Origin: Streptomyces microflavus
Lineage (GTDB): Bacteria; Actinomycetota; Actinomycetes; Streptomycetales; Streptomycetaceae
Direction: 5' to 3'
DNA: 64,000 nt
Assembly (NCBI RefSeq): GCF_014650075.1
Contig: NZ_BMUG01000003.1
Coordinates: 186,001-250,000 of the forward strand
The notes under the pieces are model-generated. The model did no database searches, had not been told where the DNA came from, and worked only from the letters and a program-made list of their open reading frames with translations. Below, piece by piece: positions 34,340-42,849 of the stretch (positions are counted from its first letter, which is position 1; each line of letters begins with the position of its first letter). The translations under genes were made by a program, and so were the position numbers.

Positions 34340-34376
34340 ACCGTCGGGCCCGGACAACAGGGAGAGGGGACCACCT

Positions 34377-35708
34377 ATGAGGTTCAACGGCACGGTACGC
34401 CGTCAGCTCACCGGCACGGTCACGGCGGTGGCCGCGATGGCCGCGCTCACCGCGTCCCAGGCGCCCGGCTTCGCGGACGCGGTGGCGGCCGCGCGGTCGG
34501 AGCGGGCCGCGTCGGACACGGACGACGTGGTGTGGAGCGAGGTGCCGGGCGACGACTCGTACCACACCGAACTGCCGCCGCTGGAGAGTCCGGAACCGCC
34601 GGCGCCGCTGAAGCCGCCACGCGCCGGGGCGGAACCGTCGCCCCCGCTGCTCGACCGTGTCCGCTCCGAGGCGGGCATCCCGGCGACCGTGCTCGCCGCG
34701 TACCGCAACGCCGAGCGGTCCTTGCGCCGCAGCGACCCCGGCTGCCGGCTCCCATGGCAACTTCTCGCCGCCATCGGCAAGGTCGAGTCCGGGCAGGCGG
34801 CGGGCGGTCGGGTCGACGCGCGGGGGACCACGCTCACCCCGATCCTGGGACCCGCGCTCGACGGCGTGGGCTTCGCGCTGATCCGGGACACCGACAACGG
34901 GGTGTACGACGGCGACCGCACGTACGACCGGGCCGTCGGGCCCATGCAGTTCATCCCGTCCACCTGGGTGAACTGGGCCAAGGACGGCAACGGCGACGGC
35001 CGCAAGGACCCGGACAACATCTACGACGCGGCCCTCGCCGCCGGGCACTACCTGTGCGCCGGAGGCCGGGATCTGGGCGTCCGGGCCGATCTGGACCGGG
35101 CGGTCCTCAGCTACAACCGCTCCGACGCCTACCTCCGTACGGTGCTGTCCTGGCTGGAGTTCTACCGCAAGGGCACCCACCCGGTCGCCGACGGCCAGGG
35201 CGTCCTGCCCACCAGCCCCGGACCGGGTGGCCCCGACCGCCCCAAGGCGCCGGTCGGCTCGGGCGCCCCCGCCGCACCGGGCAAGGGAGGTGGCGGCATC
35301 GTCATCGGGCCGCAGCCCACGCGCCCGCCGAGCCCCACGCCGACGCCGGGCCCCACGAAACCCGGTACACCGAGCCCGAGCCCCGACCCGACCGGCCCCA
35401 CGGACCCTGGCCCGACTCCGACTCCGACCCCGACGGATCCCACCCCCGGCCCCAGCCCCGATCCCACCGACCCCGGTCCGACCGACCCGGGCCCCACCGA
35501 TCCCGGCCCCACCCCGACACCCGACCCGACGGACCCGACGCCCGGCCCGAGCCCCGACCCCGGAACCACCGACCCCGGCTGCCCCGCCGGCGACCCCACC
35601 CCGCCCGAGCCCTCGACGGAAGCCGGGATCCGCGCCGCAGAGGCCGGAGGGTCCGCAGAGACCGGAGACGGCGATCCCTGTGCACCGGCCGGCGGAGAGG
35701 ACGCTTGA
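34377..35708 (+). CDS. Secreted lytic transglycosylase (SLT_2/MltB-like) with Pro/Thr-rich tail
   Basis: A 443-residue exported murein hydrolase. A signal peptide (basic RRQ, core to about residue 33) and a Pro-rich linker precede the catalytic domain (about 90-260). The catalytic Glu is E137 in AAIGKVESG, with YDRAVGPMQFIPSTWVNWA and VLSYNRSDAYLRTVLSWLEF typical of MltB-like lytic transglycosylases. DGNGDGRKDPDN looks like a calcium-binding loop. After residue ~285 come ~110 residues of P-T-D-P-G-P repeats, a possible wall-spanning stalk. It closes the mce operon (37-bp gap, AGAGGGGA RBS). It probably makes room in peptidoglycan for the importer, but this is inference. Confidence 0.87.
   Translation: MRFNGTVRRQLTGTVTAVAAMAALTASQAPGFADAVAAARSERAASDTDDVVWSEVPGDDSYHTELPPLESPEPPAPLKPPRAGAEPSPPLLDRVRSEAGIPATVLAAYRNAERSLRRSDPGCRLPWQLLAAIGKVESGQAAGGRVDARGTTLTPILGPALDGVGFALIRDTDNGVYDGDRTYDRAVGPMQFIPSTWVNWAKDGNGDGRKDPDNIYDAALAAGHYLCAGGRDLGVRADLDRAVLSYNRSDAYLRTVLSWLEFYRKGTHPVADGQGVLPTSPGPGGPDRPKAPVGSGAPAAPGKGGGGIVIGPQPTRPPSPTPTPGPTKPGTPSPSPDPTGPTDPGPTPTPTPTDPTPGPSPDPTDPGPTDPGPTDPGPTPTPDPTDPTPGPSPDPGTTDPGCPAGDPTPPEPSTEAGIRAAEAGGSAETGDGDPCAPAGGEDA
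35330..35585 (+). repeat. Low-complexity Pro/Thr/Asp/Gly-coding repeat
   Basis: Degenerate short units coding for P-T-D-P-G-P and P-T-P-T-P, with near-identical copies around 35460-35520. They stay in frame and belong to the transglycosylase gene. They are a candidate site for repeat-length variation. Confidence 0.7.
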
Positions 35709-35885
35709 GGCGATCATGTGAAGGCCTCGAAAGAGTGACGTGATCATCCTGTGCCACAGAGCACCCGCTCAGGGGACGAGGCCCGGATCGGGTTGATATT
35801 TCGGACGCCCTCCGAGATGTTTGCCTGAGGGAAACAGTTCGTCCAGCCGGAAGGTGGTGCGACTCGCCGCAGGCGGGTCACCCAC

Positions 35886-37565
35886 ATGGTTTCACCCGAA
35901 GGAAAGACCACCACGCCCACAAAGAACACGAGGGTCACGAAGGAGCGGTTCGCTCCGGCCTCCTGGGGCAGGCCACCGCACGCGGTGATCGTCGTCGACC
36001 CGGCCGGTACCGCCGCGCGGGTCGACGGGGAGACGAGCCTGCTCCCGGGCGTCGAACAGGGCATGCCGCTGCCGGACGGCCTCGCCTGGCTGGCCCGGGC
36101 GACGGCGGAGGCTGCGGCCGACGCCGTGCACCGGGGCGACCCGGAGCCTCCCGCCGTCGCAGGCGAGTTCCGGGGCCGCCGCTTCGAGGCCCATCCGACC
36201 CGGTGCGCGGACGGCTCCGTCGTGTGGTGGCTGGTCGACCACACCGCCCGGTACGCCGCCGAGGAGGCGCTGACCGCCGAACGGGAACGCACCACGTTCC
36301 TCGCCGAGGCCTCCAACGTCCTGCTGTCCTCGCTGAACGCGGAGCGGTGCATGGCCGCCACCGCCCGGCTGGCCTCCGGATTCCTCGCCGACGCGGCCGT
36401 CGTCGTGGCTCCCGCCGAGGGGCGCCAACTGCCCGTGACCCGTGCTGTGCGGGGCGGAGAGGCCGCGCAGGCCCTGATCGCGGCCGACCCCTCCACCGTG
36501 CCGGGCCTGGCCGAGGCGCTGAAGGGCTTCCCGCCCGTCCCGTCGCGGTGGATCGACCCCACGTCCCTGCCCGACTGGCTCGTCCCCGACGGTTTCGGCA
36601 CCACGGTCGGCTCGGTCGTCGTCACCCCGCTGCCCGGTCACGGCGTGCCCGCCGGAGCGCTGATCCTGCTCCGTACGGACACCCGGCGCGGGTTCAGCGA
36701 GAACGAGGAGACGTTCGCCCGGCTGTTCGCGGCCCGCTCCGGAGCCGCCCTGTCGGCGGCCCGGCTCTACGCCGAGCAGCACAGCATCACCCGGACCCTG
36801 ATGCGCGATCTCCTGCCGCCCCGTCTCCACCGGGTGCACGGAGTGGAGTTCGCGGGCAGCTACCGCTCCTCCGACGCCCGCGACCGGGTCGGCGGCGACT
36901 TCTACGACGTCCACCCCGGCCGCACGGCCTCCGAGCCGTCCCTGGTGGTGCTCGGGGACGTCTGCGGCAAGGGCCTGGACGCCGCCGTCCTCACCGGGAA
37001 GATCCGCAACACGCTCCAGGCCCTGATGCCGATGGCCGGTGACCACGAGCGGGTGCTGCAACTCCTCAACGGCGCCCTGCTGAACTCGGACAACACCCGG
37101 TTCGCGACGCTGGTCCTGGCCTCCGTCCGGCGCGCGGAGAACCAGGTGCACCTCCGGCTCACCTCGGCCGGCCATCCGGCGCCCCTCGTGGTGCGCAACG
37201 ACGGCCGGGTGGAGGAGATCCCCACCCACGGCAGCCTCGTCGGGGCGCTGGAGCAGATCACCGCCCACACCGTCGGGACCACCCTGCTGCCCGGCGAGAC
37301 GTGCCTGCTCTACACCGACGGGATCACCGAGGCGCGGGGCGGCCCGCTCGGCGGCGAACTCTTCGGCGATGAGCGGCTGAAGCGGGCCCTGGCCGAGTGC
37401 GGCGGCATGCCCGGTGAGGCGCTGGTGGAGCATGTCCGGATGCTCGCCTCGCAGTGGCTCCGGGACGGCGGCCACGACGATCTTGCGGTCGTCGCCATCA
37501 CCGCGCCGCAGACCACCCATCTCAGTGCGGTGGACGGGCACACACGGGGCAGGTACACCTCATGA
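35886..37565 (+). CDS. PAS-GAF-PP2C (SpoIIE-type) serine phosphatase
   Basis: A 559-residue RsbU/SpoIIE-like phosphatase. A PAS-like region (about 28-120, AVIVVDPAGTAARVDG) is followed by a GAF domain (about 130-290, ERTTFLAEASNVLLSSLNAE). The PP2C domain (about 310-548) has metal-binding motifs DRVGGDFYDV (333-342), LGDVCGKGLDAA, YTDGITEARGG and GGHDDLAVV. Such enzymes dephosphorylate a STAS anti-anti-sigma factor, and one is encoded two genes downstream in the same operon. The gene ends in an ATGA overlap with the cobalamin-sensor gene. The ribosome-binding site is weak (GGCGGG). Confidence 0.9.
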   Translation: MVSPEGKTTTPTKNTRVTKERFAPASWGRPPHAVIVVDPAGTAARVDGETSLLPGVEQGMPLPDGLAWLARATAEAAADAVHRGDPEPPAVAGEFRGRRFEAHPTRCADGSVVWWLVDHTARYAAEEALTAERERTTFLAEASNVLLSSLNAERCMAATARLASGFLADAAVVVAPAEGRQLPVTRAVRGGEAAQALIAADPSTVPGLAEALKGFPPVPSRWIDPTSLPDWLVPDGFGTTVGSVVVTPLPGHGVPAGALILLRTDTRRGFSENEETFARLFAARSGAALSAARLYAEQHSITRTLMRDLLPPRLHRVHGVEFAGSYRSSDARDRVGGDFYDVHPGRTASEPSLVVLGDVCGKGLDAAVLTGKIRNTLQALMPMAGDHERVLQLLNGALLNSDNTRFATLVLASVRRAENQVHLRLTSAGHPAPLVVRNDGRVEEIPTHGSLVGALEQITAHTVGTTLLPGETCLLYTDGITEARGGPLGGELFGDERLKRALAECGGMPGEALVEHVRMLASQWLRDGGHDDLAVVAITAPQTTHLSAVDGHTRGRYTS

Positions 37566-38656
37566 CCACCACCACCGTCGACGCCACCGGTCTCGACACG
37601 CTGCGCGGTGACCTGTGGGCCGCGGTGACCGGCCGGGACGAGTTCCGGGCCGCGGACGTCGTGCTGCGCGCCCTGGACGCCGGGACCCCCGCCGAGACGG
37701 TCCTGCTCGACGTGATCGCCCCGGTCCAGTCGCGGGTCGGCCGCGCCTGGCAGGCCGACCGGCTGACCGTCGCCCAGGAGCACGCCGCGACCGCGATCGC
37801 CGAACGGGTCGTCGCCGCCCTCGCCCACCACTCCGCACACCGCCCCGAGCCCTACGGCGGCCGTATCACCGTCGCCTGTGTGGACCAGGAATGGCACGTG
37901 CTGCCCGCCCGCCTCCTCGCCGAAGTCCTCACCCTGCGCGGGTGGAAGGTCGACTTCCTCGGGGCCCAGGTGCCGACGCCGCACCTGGTGGCGCATCTGC
38001 ACAGCACCGGTGCGGACGCGGTGGCCCTCTCGTCGTCCATCGCCACGCGGCTGCCCACCGCGCACACCGCGATCACCGCGTGCCAGGCCGTGGGCGTGCC
38101 CGTCCTGGCGGGCGGCGCGGCCTTCGGGGTGGACGGCCGCTACGCCCGCCTGCTGGGCGCCGACGCCTGGGCCCCCGACGCGCGCGCCGCGGCCCGGCGG
38201 CTGGCCGACGGCATCCCGGCCCCCGACCTGGCGGCGGGCCGCCGGGAGACCGACGGACTGGCGCACCTCGCCGACCAGGAATACACCCTCGTCGTACGGT
38301 CCAGGGCCCGGCTCGTCGGGGCGGTGCTGGCGTACCTGGAGAAGAACTTTCCGGCGATGGCGGAGTACTCCGCCCCGCAGCGCGAGCGCACGGCCGAGGA
38401 CATCGCCCACATCGTGGAGTTCCTCGGCGTCGCCCTCTACACCGACAGCGACGACCTCTTCACCGACTTCGTCCGCTGGACCGCCGCCGTCCTGACGGCC
38501 CGCAAGGTCCCGGCCCGCTCACTGCGCCCCGCACTGGACGCCCTGGGCGTCGAGCTCAAGGACTTCCCGCGGGCCACCCGCATGCTCGGCCGTGCGTGCG
38601 GGCACCTGGACGAAGCAGTGCCCACCACCGATCAGCACCCCGGAGCTTCCGCATGA
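37562..38656 (+). CDS. CarH-like cobalamin-binding sensor protein
   Basis: A 364-residue B12-binding protein. A four-helix cap domain (about 15-95) contains W63-x9-E73-H74, the Wx9EH motif of the light-sensing CarH/LitR cap. The Rossmann B12-binding domain follows (about 97-235) with E110-W-H112, the lower-ligand ExH; the usual Gly of ExHxxG is Pro. No MerR DNA-binding domain is present. Instead a helical C-terminal domain (about 240-345) contains LVGAVLAYLEKNFPAMAEYS and similar. It probably controls the adjacent phosphatase or STAS protein rather than DNA. Light sensing is inferred from the motif and needs adenosylcobalamin. ATGA overlaps on both sides. Confidence 0.87.
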   Translation: MTTTTVDATGLDTLRGDLWAAVTGRDEFRAADVVLRALDAGTPAETVLLDVIAPVQSRVGRAWQADRLTVAQEHAATAIAERVVAALAHHSAHRPEPYGGRITVACVDQEWHVLPARLLAEVLTLRGWKVDFLGAQVPTPHLVAHLHSTGADAVALSSSIATRLPTAHTAITACQAVGVPVLAGGAAFGVDGRYARLLGADAWAPDARAAARRLADGIPAPDLAAGRRETDGLAHLADQEYTLVVRSRARLVGAVLAYLEKNFPAMAEYSAPQRERTAEDIAHIVEFLGVALYTDSDDLFTDFVRWTAAVLTARKVPARSLRPALDALGVELKDFPRATRMLGRACGHLDEAVPTTDQHPGASA

Positions 38657-39057
38657 CCGCCCTGCCGAGTCCGTTCTTCACCGTCACCGCCGAGGAGGGC
38701 CGGGGCTGGGTCCGGCTGCGGCTCACCGGCGACCTGGACTACGACACCAGCCACGAGCTCGTGGCGCGGGCGGCGGAACGGCTGGCCGACCGGCCGGACC
38801 TGCGCGACCTGTACCTGGACTGCGCGCAGCTGCGACTGTGCGACTCCATGGGCGTCTCCGCCCTGCTGCAGGTCCACCGGGACACGACGGCCCGGAGCGT
38901 GTGCCTGCACGTCGAGGACGCGCCGCCCTTCCTCGACCGGATCATGCGGATCACCGGAATCCAGCACCTCTTCGCCCGCCAGGAGGAGCAGCGGCCCGCC
39001 CGGGGCGCCGGCGAAGAGGCGGCGTCCGCCGAGCAGCGCCCGTCACCCGCTCCCTGA
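38653..39057 (+). CDS. STAS-domain anti-anti-sigma factor
   Basis: A 134-residue STAS protein of the SpoIIAA/RsbV type. The sequence runs RLTGDLDYDTSHELV, then LYLDCAQLRLCDSMGVSALL. S65 in D-S-M-G sits at the position phosphorylated in SpoIIAA-like proteins. The last ~30 residues are Arg/Glu/Pro-rich and not part of the fold. The expected cycle is phosphorylation by an RsbW-type kinase (candidate encoded convergently at 39072) and reactivation by the PP2C enzyme of the same operon. ATGA overlap with the cobalamin-sensor gene. Confidence 0.87.
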   Translation: MTALPSPFFTVTAEEGRGWVRLRLTGDLDYDTSHELVARAAERLADRPDLRDLYLDCAQLRLCDSMGVSALLQVHRDTTARSVCLHVEDAPPFLDRIMRITGIQHLFARQEEQRPARGAGEEAASAEQRPSPAP

Positions 39058-39071
39058 GCCCGGAGCCGACT

Positions 39072-39587
39072 TCAGTACAGGGACACCACGGCGACGATGC
39101 GCTTGCCGCTCCCATGAGACGTCACGGACAGCCGTGCGGTGAGCCGGTGGACCAGTGGCCAGCCGTAACCGCCCTCGCCGACCGACCCGGGGGCCGGCTC
39201 GTGCAGGACGGGATGCCGGGGGTCCGCGTCGTCGACGACGAGGCGGAGCCCGCCGTCGGTGACCCGGGCCGAGAAGCCGGTGAGGCCCCCGCCGTGCCGC
39301 AGTGCGTTGGTCACGATCTCCGAGGTCACCAGGAGGGCGTCCGCCACGACCACATTCGAGAGGATCTCGTCCGACAACTCGCTGAACTCCGCCGCCAGCA
39401 GCCGTGTCACGGCATCGCGTGCCTCGCCCGCGCTCCGCGGCACCGGCGCGGCCGCGCCGCCGGCCGGTGAGTTCTCCGCGTGACGTTCGGGAGGGGTGCT
39501 GTGCACGCCCGTACTTCCTTCCGTGCCGTCGGTGCTTTCTGTTCCCGTCGAAACCACCGCATTCCCGCTGTTGCCGGGTCCACACAT
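39072..39587 (-). CDS. RsbW-like ATP-binding anti-sigma factor kinase
   Basis: A 171-residue GHKL ATPase. A disordered, Ser/Thr/Gly-rich N-terminus of about 45 residues precedes the fold. The N-box is VTSEIVTNALRHGG (E90, N94), the G1 region VVDDADPR, and the lid/G2 GGYGWPLVHRL. It converges on the STAS gene with only 14 bp between the stops, making it the natural kinase partner of the PP2C/B12/STAS operon. The sigma factor it would hold is not encoded in the window. Confidence 0.85.
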   Translation of the reverse strand: MCGPGNSGNAVVSTGTESTDGTEGSTGVHSTPPERHAENSPAGGAAAPVPRSAGEARDAVTRLLAAEFSELSDEILSNVVVADALLVTSEIVTNALRHGGGLTGFSARVTDGGLRLVVDDADPRHPVLHEPAPGSVGEGGYGWPLVHRLTARLSVTSHGSGKRIVAVVSLY

Positions 39588-39615
39588 GAAGCGGCTCGGG
39601 CGGGCCCGGGAGCGC

Positions 39616-40581
39616 TCAACTCCGCTCGGGGTGGTCGCCCGGACCGTGGGCCCGGGTGGCCAGCGGGGTGGGGGAGAGGTCCGCGGGTTCCTCGCCCGGC
39701 TCCAGCAGGGTGTCGGCGGGACCGACGATCAGCGGGTCCGGGGCGCCGACCGCCTTCTCGTCCTTGCTGTCGTAGCCGAACCGCCCCAGCAGGCTGCGCA
39801 TCGCCTCCAGGCGGCCGCGCTTCTTGTCGTTGTTCTTCACCACGGTCCACGGGGCGTGTTCGGTGTCCGTGGACCGGAACATGTCGACCTTCGCCGCGGT
39901 GTAGTCGTCCCAGAGGTCGAGCGAGGCCAGGTCGGTCGGTGACAGCTTCCACTGGCGCACCGGGTCGACCTGCCGGATCGCGAACCGGGTCCGCTGTTCG
40001 TTGCGGGAGACCGAGAACCAGAACTTCACCAGCAGGACGCCGTCGTCCACCAGCATCTGTTCGAACTGCGGCGTCTGCTTCAGGAAGTGCGCGTGCTCCT
40101 CGGGCGTGCAGAAGCCCATCACCCGCTCCACCCCGGCCCGGTTGTACCAGGACCGGTCGAAGAAGACGATCTCGCCGGCGGTGGGCAGATGGCCCACGTA
40201 CCGCTGGAAGTACCACTGCCCGGCTTCCCGCTCGGTCGGCTTCTCCAGGGCGACCACGCGCGCCCCGCGGGGGTTGAGGCGCTCCGTGAACCGCTGGATG
40301 GTCCCGCCCTTGCCCGCCGCGTCCCGGCCCTCGCAGAGGACGACCAGCCGCTGCCCACTCTCCCGGACCCAGCGCTGCATCTTCAGCAGCTCGATCTGGA
40401 GGATGCGTTTCTCCTGCTCGTACTCCCTGCGCCGCATCCGCCGCTCGTACGGATAGTTCTCCCGCCAGGTCTCCAGCGGGCGGCCCCGTTCGTCGAGCAG
40501 CACCGGCTGCTCGGGCCGCCGTCCGTCGACGGTCAGCCCCTTCAGCAACTCCGCCGGATCGTCCTGCGGACCGTCACTCAT
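39616..40581 (-). CDS. ppk2: Polyphosphate kinase 2 (PPK2 family)
   Basis: A 321-residue PPK2 enzyme, which transfers phosphate between polyphosphate and a nucleoside di- or monophosphate. The Walker A motif is EGRDAAGKGG (K91), the lid ALEKPTEREAGQWYFQRYV, and Walker B FFDRSWYNRAGVER (D142). The family end KLSPTDLASLDLWDDYTAAK is also present. Single-domain architecture and length fit class I PPK2. It follows the RsbW-like gene on the same strand after only 28 bp, so they could share transcripts. The ATG has GGGGG about nine bases upstream. Confidence 0.92.
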   Translation of the reverse strand: MSDGPQDDPAELLKGLTVDGRRPEQPVLLDERGRPLETWRENYPYERRMRRREYEQEKRILQIELLKMQRWVRESGQRLVVLCEGRDAAGKGGTIQRFTERLNPRGARVVALEKPTEREAGQWYFQRYVGHLPTAGEIVFFDRSWYNRAGVERVMGFCTPEEHAHFLKQTPQFEQMLVDDGVLLVKFWFSVSRNEQRTRFAIRQVDPVRQWKLSPTDLASLDLWDDYTAAKVDMFRSTDTEHAPWTVVKNNDKKRGRLEAMRSLLGRFGYDSKDEKAVGAPDPLIVGPADTLLEPGEEPADLSPTPLATRAHGPGDHPERS

Positions 40582-40685
40582 CGGTATGTCCCCCTTCTCC
40601 TCGCCATGTTCCCGCCCGCAGCCTGGTGCCCCCGTCGCCGCCTCCCATGTGCGCCGGAGCCGACGGCTGTCGCGGGGCCGTCGGT

Positions 40686-41750
40686 TCAGCCGCCCCCCGA
40701 CAGCACCTCGGCCAGGTCGTAGGAGACGACCTCCTCCAGCTGCGCGTACGTGCAGCCGGCCGGGTCCCGGTCCGGGCGCCACCGCCGGAACTGTGTCGTA
40801 TGGCGGAACCGGTCGCCCTCCATGTGGTCGTACGCCACCTCGCAGACCCGTTCCGGCCGCAGCGGCACCCACGACTGGTCCTTCTTGCCGGACCAGCGGT
40901 TCTGCGTCCCCGGCAGCCGGGAGGCCTCGTGCGCCGCCGCGTCCGCCCACGCCCCCCACGGGTGGTCGGCGAACTCGCACCGCAGCGGGGCGAGTTCCTC
41001 GGCCAGCTCGGCGCGCCGCTTCATGGGGAAGGCCGCGCAGACCCCGACGTGCTGGAGCACGCCCCCGGTGTCGTACAGGCCGAGCAGGAGCGAGCCGACG
41101 ACCGGGCCGCTCTTGTGCTCCCGGTACCCCGCCACCACGACGTCGGCGGTCCGCTCGTGCTTGATCTTGTACATCACCCGGGTGTCGGGCCGGTACGGCA
41201 GATCCAGCGGCTTGGCCACGATCCCGTCGAGCCCCGCGCCCTCGTACCGCTCGAACCACTCCTGGGCGACCTCGATGTCCGTGGTGGACGGGGCGAGGAG
41301 TACGGGCGCGGAGGCGCCGGAGAGGGCGGCCGTCAGCACCGCCCGCCGGTCCACCTGCGGGGTGCTCAGGAGCGAGGTGTCGTCGACCGCGAGGATGTCG
41401 AAGGCGATGAGGCTCGCCGGGGTCCGCTCGGCGAGCATCCGCACCCGGGAGTCCGCCGGATGGATGCGCTCGCTGAGCCGGTCGAAGTCGAGCCGCCCGT
41501 CGTACGCGATGACGAGCTCGCCGTCGATCACGCAGCGCGGCGGCAGGTTCTCCCGTACGGCGTCGACCATCTCGGGGAAGTAGCGGGTCAGCGACTTGCC
41601 CGTACGGCTGCCGATCTCGACCTCGTCGCCGTCCCGGTAGACGATCGCGCGGAAGCCGTCCCACTTCGCCTCGTAACTCATGCCCGGCGGGATCTTGGAC
41701 ACCGACTTGGCGAGCATCGGCTTCACGGGCGGCATCACCGGCAGGTCCAT
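40686..41750 (-). CDS. ATP-dependent DNA ligase (LigD ligase domain, stand-alone)
   Basis: A 354-residue ATP-dependent ligase equivalent to the ligase part of LigD. The adenylated lysine is K29 in YEAKWDGFRA. Further nucleotidyltransferase motifs are SRTGKSLTRYFPE, VIDGELVIAY, LIAFDILA, DGIVAKPLDLPY and MYKIKHERTADVVVAGYR. An OB-fold follows (LGLYDTGGVLQHVGVCAAF). In mycobacterial non-homologous end joining, ligase, polymerase and nuclease form one protein; here ligase and polymerase are separate divergent genes with a 76-bp gap. No Ku gene is in the window. I chose the Met of MDLPV, as upstream residues run into the divergent promoter region. Confidence 0.9.
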   Translation of the reverse strand: MDLPVMPPVKPMLAKSVSKIPPGMSYEAKWDGFRAIVYRDGDEVEIGSRTGKSLTRYFPEMVDAVRENLPPRCVIDGELVIAYDGRLDFDRLSERIHPADSRVRMLAERTPASLIAFDILAVDDTSLLSTPQVDRRAVLTAALSGASAPVLLAPSTTDIEVAQEWFERYEGAGLDGIVAKPLDLPYRPDTRVMYKIKHERTADVVVAGYREHKSGPVVGSLLLGLYDTGGVLQHVGVCAAFPMKRRAELAEELAPLRCEFADHPWGAWADAAAHEASRLPGTQNRWSGKKDQSWVPLRPERVCEVAYDHMEGDRFRHTTQFRRWRPDRDPAGCTYAQLEEVVSYDLAEVLSGGG

Positions 41751-41826
41751 GGCCCGATTCTGGCCCGCCGCCCCGCCCATGTCTCCCGATGTGCGGCATA
41801 TGTGCGACCGGCCTACGGTGGCCGAC

Positions 41827-42849
41827 ATGGGAGCAGCGGTGGAGCTGGACGCGGGCGGACGAGCGGTGCGGCTGTCCAACCCGGACAAGGTGTACTTCCC
41901 GGAGAAGGGCTACACCAAGAGGGATGTGGCCGAGTACTTCCTGGCCGTGGGGCCCGGGATCACCCGCGCCCTGAACCACCGGCCGACCACCCTCCAGCGC
42001 TTCGTGGACGGGGTGGAGTTCTTCTACCAGAAGCGCGCCCCGAAGAACCTTCCCGAGTGGATCCCCACAGCCAGGATCGCCTTCCCCAGCGGCCGCCCCG
42101 CCGACGAGCTCTGCCCCACCGAGCTCGCCGCCGTGATCTGGGCGGCCAACCTCGGCACGCTCACCTTCCACCCCTGGCCGGTCCGCGCGGGGGACACCGA
42201 CCACCCGGACGAGCTCCGCATCGACCTGGACCCGCAGCCCGGCACCGACTACGCCGACGCGGTCACCGCCGCCCACGAGCTGCGCTCGGTCCTGGAGGAG
42301 CACGGCGTACGAGGCTGGCCCAAGACCTCCGGCGGGCGCGGGATGCACGTCTTCGTCCCCATCGAGCCCGCCTGGACCTTCACCGAGGTCCGGCGCGCCG
42401 CCATCGCCGCCGGGCGCGAGCTGGAGCGCCGGATGCCGGAGCGGGTGACGACGGCCTGGTGGAAGGAGGAGCGCGGCGAGCGGATCTTCGTCGACTTCAA
42501 CCAGACCGCCCGCGACCGCACGATCGCCTCCGCCTACTCCGTACGCCCCTTTCCGCACGCCCCGGTCTCGGCGCCGCTGCGCTGGGAGGAGATCGACGAC
42601 GCGGAGCCGCGCGACTTCGACATCGTCACGCTCCCGGTGCGGTACGCCGAACTCGGTGACGTCCACGCCGACATGGACCAGGAGGCGTTCCGGCTCGACG
42701 GGCTGCTGGAGCTGGCCGACCGGGACGAGAAGGAGCGGGGGCTCGGGGACATGCCGTACCCGCCGGAGTACCCGAAGATGCCCGGCGAGCCCAAGCGCGT
42801 CCAGCCCAGCCGCGCCCGGCACGATGACGACGACGGCGAGATGGCGTGA
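41827..42849 (+). CDS. LigD-type DNA polymerase/primase domain protein
   Basis: A 340-residue archaeo-eukaryotic-primase-like polymerase as in LigD. Metal-binding acidic residues are D133 and D135 in RIDLDPQPG, with H115 in TFHPW and the nucleotide-binding SGGRGMHVF (H174). VDFNQTARDRTIASAYS supplies the third acidic residue. In end joining it fills gaps with ribo- or deoxyribonucleotides. It is divergent from the ligase gene and shares its promoter region. The last ~40 residues are charged. A GTGA overlap leads to an unrelated membrane-protein gene. Confidence 0.9.
   Translation: MGAAVELDAGGRAVRLSNPDKVYFPEKGYTKRDVAEYFLAVGPGITRALNHRPTTLQRFVDGVEFFYQKRAPKNLPEWIPTARIAFPSGRPADELCPTELAAVIWAANLGTLTFHPWPVRAGDTDHPDELRIDLDPQPGTDYADAVTAAHELRSVLEEHGVRGWPKTSGGRGMHVFVPIEPAWTFTEVRRAAIAAGRELERRMPERVTTAWWKEERGERIFVDFNQTARDRTIASAYSVRPFPHAPVSAPLRWEEIDDAEPRDFDIVTLPVRYAELGDVHADMDQEAFRLDGLLELADRDEKERGLGDMPYPPEYPKMPGEPKRVQPSRARHDDDDGEMA

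Noticed and set aside
35330..35585. Repeats resembling a short-spacer array (CRISPR-like)
   Set aside because: The units are degenerate, too short, without spacers and in frame within the transglycosylase gene; they encode Pro/Thr/Asp repeats.
22237..35708. Mce operon as evidence of a pathogenic mycobacterium
   Set aside because: Conservon, DUF397, small laccase, TTA codons and gene layout all point to Streptomyces, where mce operons are normal.
39616..42822. A 1068-codon minus-strand frame joining PPK2 to a longer N-terminal part
   Set aside because: Only the last 321 residues are PPK2. The upstream extension crosses the ligase and polymerase genes antisense or out of frame. The PPK2 ATG with an RBS is the real start.
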